NCBI GenBank assembly: GCA_031253995.1
Contig: JAIRVG010000081.1
Span: forward strand, 1-50,375
DNA: 50,375 nucleotides
Reading direction: 5' to 3'
Source: Paucimonas sp.
GTDB lineage: Bacteria; Pseudomonadota; Gammaproteobacteria; Pseudomonadales; Pseudomonadaceae
This document shows, one piece after another, positions 33,069-40,868 of the stretch. The position numbers were made by a program, and so were the translations under genes. Below the pieces are notes generated by a model. The model ran no database searches. It was not told the DNA's origin and saw only the letters and a list, made by a program, of their open reading frames with translations. How positions within the stretch are numbered: position 1 is the stretch's first letter; the number at the start of each line of letters is the position of its first letter.

Positions 33069-33677
33069 TCAGGCCAGTTCGGCTTTAGGCGCAGTGGCGT
33101 AGGCGTGCTTGAGCAGCTCGGTGAAGCGCTCGAAGGCAGCGACCGCACCTTTGTCGGCGGCGGCTTCTTCCTCGGCGGAGAGTTCCAGGCCGTCGAGGAT
33201 GCGGGTGAACTGCTTCCAGCCTTCGGCACGGCCGCCGGCCGGTTCGCCCAGGTGGCGGGCGCCGAAGTTTTCGTTCAGGTCCAGGGCCACGGCGCGCTTG
33301 ATCAGGAAGGCGGCGCCGAGCTTGGAGCCTTCGGAGACGAAGAGCCAGGCCATGGCCTCGCCCAGGCTCGGGTTCTGCAGGGCGCCCGGGAAGTCGGCGG
33401 GGACGTCGGTGTCGAGGTCGGCCAGGTCGAGGCGGGCCTGTTCGGCGCGGCAGCGTTCGGCCAGGTCCGGGACGATGGCGATCAGGCGCGGGTCGGTGTA
33501 GAGGGCCTTGAGTTCGTTCTGGAACAGGTACTGGGCGACGACGAAGCGGGCGAAGTTTTCACGGGTTTCGAAAGGCGCGTGGGACTTGACCAGGGCGTCC
33601 AGCTCGCTGTGTGGCGCGTGGGTGATCTGATTCAGGCGCTGCGAGCGCAGGCTGGCGCGTTCGGTGTTGGCTGTCAT
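33069..33677 (-). CDS. hemO: Heme oxygenase, HemO/PigA type
   Basis: The 202-residue protein shows the signature of the Pseudomonas iron-acquisition heme oxygenase: SLRSQRLNQITHAPHSEL with His23 as the likely proximal heme ligand, ENFARFVVAQYLFQNEL, EAMAWLFVSEGSKLGAAFLIKRAVAL and NFGARHLGEPAGGRAEGWK. It opens heme with oxygen and electrons to biliverdin, CO and iron in the cytoplasm. It is not next to a bacteriophytochrome gene, so it is not the BphO type. The start at 33677 has AAGGAA upstream. Iron repression is expected from the family, but I could not define a Fur site. Confidence 0.93.
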   Translation of the reverse strand: MTANTERASLRSQRLNQITHAPHSELDALVKSHAPFETRENFARFVVAQYLFQNELKALYTDPRLIAIVPDLAERCRAEQARLDLADLDTDVPADFPGALQNPSLGEAMAWLFVSEGSKLGAAFLIKRAVALDLNENFGARHLGEPAGGRAEGWKQFTRILDGLELSAEEEAAADKGAVAAFERFTELLKHAYATAPKAELA

Positions 33678-33801
33678 TGGGAATTCCTTGCGTTTGGGAC
33701 GGGCCTTGTAACTAGACGAGCAAGATGACGGGCGACAGTAAAAAAACCTCACCTGGCTGGCAGATAAATCTTCTGGCCGCGTCAAGCTCTCGACAGCGCC
33801 A

Positions 33802-34719
33802 TCAGCCAAAGGCCCGGGCTTCCTCCACCAGCCAGTCATGCACCGCCCGCGCACTCGGGTGCGCCAGGGTCCCGGCGCTGTACAGCAACACATAACGCTT
33901 GTGGTTCGACACCGGCGCCCCGAACGGCACGATCAGCGTCCCGCGCTCCAGCTCGTCGTTGAGCAGGGTGCGCCGGGCAATGGCCACGCCGATCCCGGCG
34001 ATCGCCGCCTCGATGGTCAGGTGGTTGCGGTTGAAGGTGTGCCCGCGTCGCACGTCCAGCCCTTCGGCGCCAATCGCCTTGAGGTAGAACTCCCATTCCG
34101 CGTACTCGGAACTGCCACGCCATGCCGTGATGTCATGCAGCAGCGGGTAATGCACCAGGTCGTTCGGCCCGTGCAGCGGCGGGCGGCCGCGGAGCAGGGC
34201 GGGGGAGCAGACCGGGAAGATTTCCTCGTCCAGCAGCGGTGTCGAGTGCATGCCCGGGTAGCTGCCGTCGTTGAGGTCGATGGCCAGGTCGAAATCCCCT
34301 TCGTGCAGGGCCTGGTTGCTGTCCTCGGCCACCAGGCGCAACTGGATGTCCGGATAACGCTGCTGCAGGCGCGGCAGGCGTGGCGTCAGCCATTTGGCGA
34401 GGAACGACGGGATCGAGCGCAGGCGCAGGGTGCCGCGAATCTCCCCGGCATCCAGGCGCCGCAGTTCGGCATCGATGCTGCCGTAGGCCTCATGCACCGT
34501 CAGGGCCAGGCGCTGGCCTTCGGCACTCAGCTCCACGCCCCGGGCCCGGCGCAGGAACAGGCGAAAGCCCAGGCGTTCCTCCAGCTGGCGGATCTGCTGG
34601 CTCACCGCCCCCGGGGTGATGTGCAGTTCCTCGGCGCAGCGGGTGAACGACAGGTGTCGCGCCGCACAGGAAAACACGTGCAACCAGACATACATCTGGC
34701 CGTTCATGGGTCGCCTCAT
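33802..34719 (-). CDS. LysR-family transcriptional regulator of the serine dehydratase/transporter genes
   Basis: The 305-residue protein has an N-terminal winged helix (HVFSCAARHLSFTRCAEELHITPGAVSQQIRQLEERLG) of the GcvA/DsdC-like branch and an effector-binding domain from about residue 95 (GTLRLRSIPSFLAKWLTPRLPRLQQ). It is divergent from the L-serine dehydratase gene by 146 bp, which suggests it controls that gene in response to serine or a related amino acid (inference). Two start codons are possible, 34719 (AGGA 7 bases upstream) and 34707 (GAGG 6 bases upstream). Confidence 0.9.
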   Translation of the reverse strand: MRRPMNGQMYVWLHVFSCAARHLSFTRCAEELHITPGAVSQQIRQLEERLGFRLFLRRARGVELSAEGQRLALTVHEAYGSIDAELRRLDAGEIRGTLRLRSIPSFLAKWLTPRLPRLQQRYPDIQLRLVAEDSNQALHEGDFDLAIDLNDGSYPGMHSTPLLDEEIFPVCSPALLRGRPPLHGPNDLVHYPLLHDITAWRGSSEYAEWEFYLKAIGAEGLDVRRGHTFNRNHLTIEAAIAGIGVAIARRTLLNDELERGTLIVPFGAPVSNHKRYVLLYSAGTLAHPSARAVHDWLVEEARAFG

Positions 34720-34721
34720 CG

Positions 34722-34736
34722 TTTAGTCCTGCTAAA
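34722..34736. promoter_or_regulatory. Candidate LysR operator
   Basis: TTTAG-TCCTG-CTAAA is a perfect 5-bp dyad containing the LysR T-N11-A pattern. It lies 3 bases upstream of the regulator's ATG and covers its Shine-Dalgarno sequence, the expected position for autorepression. Confidence 0.45.
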
Positions 34737-34761
34737 GCCTTGCTTAGAAAGTTTCGTTGGT

Positions 34762-34779
34762 CGTAGGAAAAGTCCTACG
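34762..34779. other. Small perfect hairpin in the serine-gene divergent region
   Basis: CGTAGGA-AAAG-TCCTACG, a 7-bp stem with a 4-base loop, lies 87 bases before the serine dehydratase start. It could be a second regulator site or a leader hairpin of the plus-strand transcript. Confidence 0.35.
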
Positions 34780-34865
34780 GCAGTATCGCTCAACCTAGCG
34801 TCAGTTCTCAATTTCTCCACCGTGCACCGGAATGGCCCGCGTCCGCCGGTTACCGAGGCATTAGC

Positions 34866-36239
<1,374 letters not shown>

Positions 36240-36242
36240 AAA

Positions 36243-36264
36243 ACGCCGCCCGTAGAGGCGGCGT
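36243..36264 (+). terminator. Hairpin between sdaA and the transporter gene, possible attenuating terminator
   Basis: ACGCCGCC (36243-36250) and GGCGGCGT (36257-36264) form an 8-bp stem three bases after the sdaA stop, followed by GGTTATTC. The poor T tract suggests partial termination that would lower transporter expression relative to sdaA. Confidence 0.5.
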
Positions 36265-36305
36265 GGTTATTCATGAGCAACAAGAACAATTACAAGGCGT
36301 TATCG

Positions 36306-37601
36306 ATGACTGATGTACAAAGCACCACGAACCTGCGTGTCGAATCGACCGCACCCGTCTCCAGCGGCTGGAGCCGCCACGACACCACCTGGACCCTCGG
36401 CCTGTACGGCACCGCCATCGGCGCCGGGGTGCTGTTCCTGCCGATCAACGCCGGCGTCGGCGGCTTCTGGCCGTTGCTGATCCTCGCGCTGCTGGCGTTC
36501 CCCATGACCTACTTCGCCCACCGCGGCCTGACCCGTTTCGTCCTCTCCGGGCGCAAGGGCGGCAAGGAAGACATCACCGAAGTGGTGGAAGAGCATTTCG
36601 GCGCCGGTGCCGGCAAGCTGATCACCCTGCTTTATTTCTTCGCCATCTTCCCGATCCTGCTGGTGTACAGCGTGGCGCTGACCAACACCCTGGGCAGTTT
36701 CCTCGAACACCAGTTGCATATCACCCCACCGCCGCGGGCGCTGCTTTCGCTGCTGCTGATCTGCGGCCTGATGATCGTGGTGCGCTGCGGCCAGGGCATC
36801 ATCGTGCGGGTGATGAGCGTGCTGGTGTATCCGTTCGTGGCGGCGCTGCTGTTGCTCGCCCTGGGGCTGATTCCCAACTGGAACGGTACCTTCTTCGCCC
36901 AGGCCGGCGAGGGCATGGACCCGGGCCTGCTGCTCAAGACCCTGTGGCTGGCGATCCCGGTGATGGTCTTCGCCTTCAACCACTCGCCGATCATCTCGGC
37001 CTTCGCCGTGGCGCAGAAGCAGCAGTACGGTGAGCGTGCCGACGAGAAAAGCGGACGGATCCTCGCCGTGTCGCACCTGATGATGGTGCTGACCGTGATG
37101 TTCTTCTGCTTCAGTTGCGTGCTGGCCTTGTCCCCGGCCGACCTGGCGGCGGCCAAGGCGCAGAACATCTCGATCCTGTCGTACCTGGCCAACCACTTCC
37201 AGACCCCGATGATCGCCTTCGTCGCGCCGCTGATCGCGCTGGTGGCCATCACCAAGTCGTTCCTCGGTCACTACGTCGGGGCCAGCGAAGGCTTCCAGGG
37301 CCTGATCGTCAAGAGCCTGCGCGGGCGTGGCAAGTCGATGTCGGCCAAGGGCCTGGAGCGGGTCACCGGGCTGTTCATGGTGCTGACCTGCTGGATCGTC
37401 GCCACCCTCAACCCGAGCATCCTCGCCATCATCGAGTCCCTGGGCGGGCCGGTGATCGCCTGCCTGTTGTTCCTGATGCCGATGTACGCGATGAACAAGG
37501 TGCCATCGCTGCGCAAGTACTCGGGCAAGGTGTCGAATGTGTTCGTGGTGGCGGTGGGCTTGATCACCCTGTCGGCGATTGCCTGGTCGGTGATTGCGTA
37601 A
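36306..37601 (+). CDS. sdaC: Serine transporter, HAAAP family (SdaC-like)
   Basis: The 431-residue protein has 11 predicted helices and the SdaC/TdcC hallmark HDTTWTLGLYGTAIGAGVLFLPINAGVGG, then KGGKEDITEVVEEHFG and FAFNHSPIISAFAVAQK. It is a proton-coupled uptake system for L-serine. The start at 36306 (MTDVQSTTNL) is preferred: AAGG lies 9 bases upstream and the length equals E. coli SdaC, while the in-frame ATG at 36273 has no close ribosome-binding site. Together with sdaA it forms a serine uptake and deamination unit. Confidence 0.92.
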   Translation: MTDVQSTTNLRVESTAPVSSGWSRHDTTWTLGLYGTAIGAGVLFLPINAGVGGFWPLLILALLAFPMTYFAHRGLTRFVLSGRKGGKEDITEVVEEHFGAGAGKLITLLYFFAIFPILLVYSVALTNTLGSFLEHQLHITPPPRALLSLLLICGLMIVVRCGQGIIVRVMSVLVYPFVAALLLLALGLIPNWNGTFFAQAGEGMDPGLLLKTLWLAIPVMVFAFNHSPIISAFAVAQKQQYGERADEKSGRILAVSHLMMVLTVMFFCFSCVLALSPADLAAAKAQNISILSYLANHFQTPMIAFVAPLIALVAITKSFLGHYVGASEGFQGLIVKSLRGRGKSMSAKGLERVTGLFMVLTCWIVATLNPSILAIIESLGGPVIACLLFLMPMYAMNKVPSLRKYSGKVSNVFVVAVGLITLSAIAWSVIA

Positions 37602-37624
37602 GCAGCACCTGAAACCCATTGGGC

Positions 37625-37708
37625 TTTGTACGAAAAGTGCCTGTGCGACGATCAGGCTGTGTTGAAAACAGGCTGGCCTGATCGCCGCTCTGCGACTTTT
37701 CGTACAAA
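37625..37708. mobile_element. MITE-like element, 84 bp, with 14-bp perfect terminal inverted repeats
   Basis: TTTGTACGAAAAGT (37625-37638) is repeated exactly in inverted orientation at 37695-37708. The homology continues inward imperfectly (CGATCAGGC at 37649-37657 against GCCTGATCG at 37676-37684). The centre, GTGTTGAAAACAGG, is short and non-coding. No obvious target duplication is visible. It lies 3 bases from the toxin gene's stop codon. Confidence 0.55.
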
Positions 37709-37710
37709 CC

Positions 37711-40557
37711 TTAGCGGCGCCGTATCCTCTGCTGCACCTTTGCTAGCCACGACTCATCAATCGCTGGCAAACTCACATCTCCTGAAAATATATCCTTTAT
37801 ATTATGACGAGTATGGTTTTCAGCATGCTTGAGTAGAACGGCGGTTAGCTCGGGATATAAGCCATCAGTATCGATCTTATGGATACCCTTTACCTTGACG
37901 TAAGTTTTGGGTGAGATTAATAAATGATCGGGCAACATACCGCCCGCCGCCATTTTCTTGGGTACCGTTTCATCAAATATCAGCATGATTTTTTGAGGAT
38001 TATCATGGGCGAAATCACTTGCCCAGGTTTCGAGCCAGTTGATGGCATTGTGAGCAACCGCGGAGGCCGACATGAAGCCCGCATCATACACCACGTCATT
38101 TTTCTTTATCTTGGAGCCGTAGACTTTCTCAGGCACATGCAACGCCCTGAAGGCAACACCTGAATAATCCTTCAAGCTTTCGACTGCCTCTGAAAGCGCG
38201 TCGCTTTTTCTTTCAGCCCTGCTCGATGAAGCTATTCCTCGCAAATGGTCATTGATTGATTTGTAGGTGTTGTTTCCACCTTCAATATATTCCGTCAGTA
38301 TTTGCGATTCTATTCTGTTGTCCGTGCTGTTAAGTAGCTCCAGGCTTTTCCTGTCCTGTTCCAGTTGCATTTCGTTTCGCGACCTGTACTGTCCCTCCAT
38401 CGGTGACCGATAGTGCTGCTCAAACGATTCAATCACAGGCGATGCAGCCTTCCCGAAACGGAACGAGGTGATTCTTTCCAGCATTCGCCCATCCCGATCA
38501 ACCGATGAGGTTGGATTGTTGCTGACATAGCTGAACGTATTCATGCCATCCACAGGGCCCGCCGGGTCGGTGCTCAGCCACCTGCCTGCCCACGGCTGGT
38601 AATAACGGTAGCCGTAGTAATAAAGCCCCGTGGCATCTCGCTCTTTGTAGCAGTAGCGGACGGTCTTGTACTTCACCTCGCTCACACTTCGTGTGGCCAG
38701 GATGGCGGTACCTCCGTAGGGGAAATACTCTTCCAGACAGATGACGTTTCCGTCTTCGTCCAGTTCCAGCCCGTTATTGCCGACCAGATTGTCGAGGCTG
38801 TAACGCACCTGGTCGTTCCTGATGTCGTCCGGTTTACCCTTGTCCCAGTGCAGCACCCGCACCCGGGCCTGGCCCGCACCGCCTAGCGTGATGACCTGCA
38901 GACTTTCAGTTTCCGTCGCGCCGCTTTCGGTCGAGTACAACTCCAGCCCTGGCAGGTAGCGGGTCCATCGTGTCCGTGTACTGGCCTTTGTTTTTTGCAC
39001 GTGCACCTTCAGCACACGCTGACTGTCTGCGTCGTAGCGGTAGCTTTCCTCGTCGTTCGCAGCGTTGTCCCGTTGTACCGGACTGACCTTCAGTAACTCG
39101 TTGCGCATCGTCCATACCAGGTGCTGGCCTGGTAACAATTGCGCCTGCTGGCCTCCCGCCCTGAAGAAAGTGTCCACTTGTGCAGGATTTTCCGTCAGCG
39201 TGCTCGGTACGCCTCGGTTGCTTTTGTCCGAGACGGTGATATCGATGGTGTAGTGATTGTTCGTGGCCGGGGCACTATGGCGCACCTGCGTCAGGTTCCC
39301 GCCATTGTCATAGCGATACGTACGGGTGTAGTTCGTGTATGAGGTGCCAGCGGCGGGAAGGGGAGTGGCAGGAACGGGCAAGCTGCTGCCTTGTCTGCCA
39401 GCATCGGCCATCTCGCGCCCGGTGGCGCTGGCCAGTTGGTACAGGCTGTCGTAGACGTAGGTGTTCTGCGGCAATACTTTCTGGTTGCGCCAGAACTGGC
39501 CTTGTTGCGCGTCATCTCCCACGCTGAGCACGTTGCCCACCGGGTCATACTCATGACGCAGGTCCTGCAGCACCTTCGGTCCGGAGGCATGACTGGCAGG
39601 GCGCTCCGTTCTGATGCCCGTCAGGCGCTGAGTCCGTGGCTCGTGGGTGTAGGTGGTTACCACGCCGTTGCCGTGCACCTCGCGCAACTTCTGGCCGCCA
39701 GCTGAGTAAGTCCACGACTGGACGATGACTTTTTCCTGCCCGCCATCAAGGGTCAGCCAATTGCCCGACATCATTCCCGCCACGTCATACGCCACGCGCT
39801 GCACGTTGCCTCTTGCATCGGTGCTGGTCAGGACAGCGCCGGTGGCGTCAGCGCTGGTCAGGGTGGTGTAACCCTCACCCTCGGCAACGAGCAGCTCATT
39901 CCAGGCGAGCGGATCCTCACCCTTCCAATCGGCGGCGATTTCGGGGTCTTGCGCATCCTTCAGCAGGCGTCGAGTGACGGACAATGGCGTTGCGGTCAGG
40001 GAAATGCTGTCTGTCTGCATCAGGCCGCACGTGTCGTAATGGCTGACGCAGGTACCCGCAAGGTTGCGGGCCTTTTCTGAATCAGCATTGCCCGCATACA
40101 CGAAGCGTTCCGTCACACGGGCAATTTCACCAGCCTGCTCGGTAATGGCAAGCGGGCGTCCTGGTAGCGAGGGGGCTTCGTACTGGCAGGTGCGAGTCAC
40201 CACCTGGTCTCTGTCTTCCACGCCGTCTTCAGCGGTGCGCAGATTCGTGATGGTCATGACCGGCCGCCTGGCGGCGTCGTTGAGCCTGATGGTAGTGCCA
40301 GCGTCCGCGCTCTGGGTGCGGAGAACGCTTCCCGCCAGGTCGTTGACGTACGTGAAATTAGTCAGGCCAGCCTGGTGGAGACGTGGGTCGGCGCTGTGCG
40401 TCAGATGACCCAGGGCATCGTAGCGATGGCGGGTAATGCGCTCATGGGTGATGTCAGGGGCGTCGGGAGCGCGGTGATACGCAACATCGCGCAGGATCAG
40501 GCCACGGCTGTCGAAGGCCGTGACCCTGGGCGTGTTGCTGAATAACGATGTGCTCAA
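37711..40557 (-). CDS. TccC/Rhs-type YD-repeat toxin with ADP-ribosyltransferase-like tip
   Basis: The protein (948 residues from the TTG at 40557) has YD repeats across about 650 residues and the Rhs core end ATGLYYYGYRYYQPWAGRW / DPAGPVDGMN / YVSNNP / VDRDG near base 38490, then a 255-residue variable tip. The N-terminus STSLFSNTPRVTAFDSRGL resembles Tc-toxin C components. The tip has GVAFRALH, GFMSASA and MLPDHLLISPKTYVKVKGI in the order of an R-S-E ADP-ribosyltransferase, but the ExE loop reads PDH. The tip DNA is AT-rich compared with the core. TTG has GGAG 9 bases upstream; the frame stays open to a GTG at 40671 without such a site. No immunity gene follows. Confidence 0.85.
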   Translation of the reverse strand: MSTSLFSNTPRVTAFDSRGLILRDVAYHRAPDAPDITHERITRHRYDALGHLTHSADPRLHQAGLTNFTYVNDLAGSVLRTQSADAGTTIRLNDAARRPVMTITNLRTAEDGVEDRDQVVTRTCQYEAPSLPGRPLAITEQAGEIARVTERFVYAGNADSEKARNLAGTCVSHYDTCGLMQTDSISLTATPLSVTRRLLKDAQDPEIAADWKGEDPLAWNELLVAEGEGYTTLTSADATGAVLTSTDARGNVQRVAYDVAGMMSGNWLTLDGGQEKVIVQSWTYSAGGQKLREVHGNGVVTTYTHEPRTQRLTGIRTERPASHASGPKVLQDLRHEYDPVGNVLSVGDDAQQGQFWRNQKVLPQNTYVYDSLYQLASATGREMADAGRQGSSLPVPATPLPAAGTSYTNYTRTYRYDNGGNLTQVRHSAPATNNHYTIDITVSDKSNRGVPSTLTENPAQVDTFFRAGGQQAQLLPGQHLVWTMRNELLKVSPVQRDNAANDEESYRYDADSQRVLKVHVQKTKASTRTRWTRYLPGLELYSTESGATETESLQVITLGGAGQARVRVLHWDKGKPDDIRNDQVRYSLDNLVGNNGLELDEDGNVICLEEYFPYGGTAILATRSVSEVKYKTVRYCYKERDATGLYYYGYRYYQPWAGRWLSTDPAGPVDGMNTFSYVSNNPTSSVDRDGRMLERITSFRFGKAASPVIESFEQHYRSPMEGQYRSRNEMQLEQDRKSLELLNSTDNRIESQILTEYIEGGNNTYKSINDHLRGIASSSRAERKSDALSEAVESLKDYSGVAFRALHVPEKVYGSKIKKNDVVYDAGFMSASAVAHNAINWLETWASDFAHDNPQKIMLIFDETVPKKMAAGGMLPDHLLISPKTYVKVKGIHKIDTDGLYPELTAVLLKHAENHTRHNIKDIFSGDVSLPAIDESWLAKVQQRIRRR

Positions 40558-40716
40558 TGGGGCGCTCTCCAAAGGTTGCCTTGCCACCGAGGTTGCAAGT
40601 AATCCACCGGGACGTTCCCTTAGAGTCGAAAGCGCACGATCCTGTTTGCAGTCCGTGTAAACCTGGTGCACGGAACGGCGAGTCGTGAGAAATAAGGTAT
40701 GGCCTCTTGATACTTC

Positions 40717-40744
40717 ATGTTAGTCGGGGCGTTTTCATTTTCAA
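40717..40744 (-). promoter_or_regulatory. Candidate promoter of the Rhs/TccC gene
   Basis: On the minus strand TTGAAA (40739-40744) and TAACAT (40717-40722) are 16 bases apart, about 160 bases upstream of the TTG start. The match is moderate. Confidence 0.3.
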
Positions 40745-40868
40745 CCGATCTGCCGGCGCGTTGTGCCAGGAGCGCCTGCGTGACGATCAGGAAGGCTCGG
40801 AATGTTCAGTTCCGCGCCTGTATTCGCCCTGTCTGCTCGCCGCCTGGCGACTTCTCGCGCGAGCCCCG

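Noticed and set aside
33678..33760. Possible ECF-type promoter (CGTCTA) and iron box before hemO
   Set aside because: A -35 partner at proper spacing and a convincing 19-bp Fur match could not be found.
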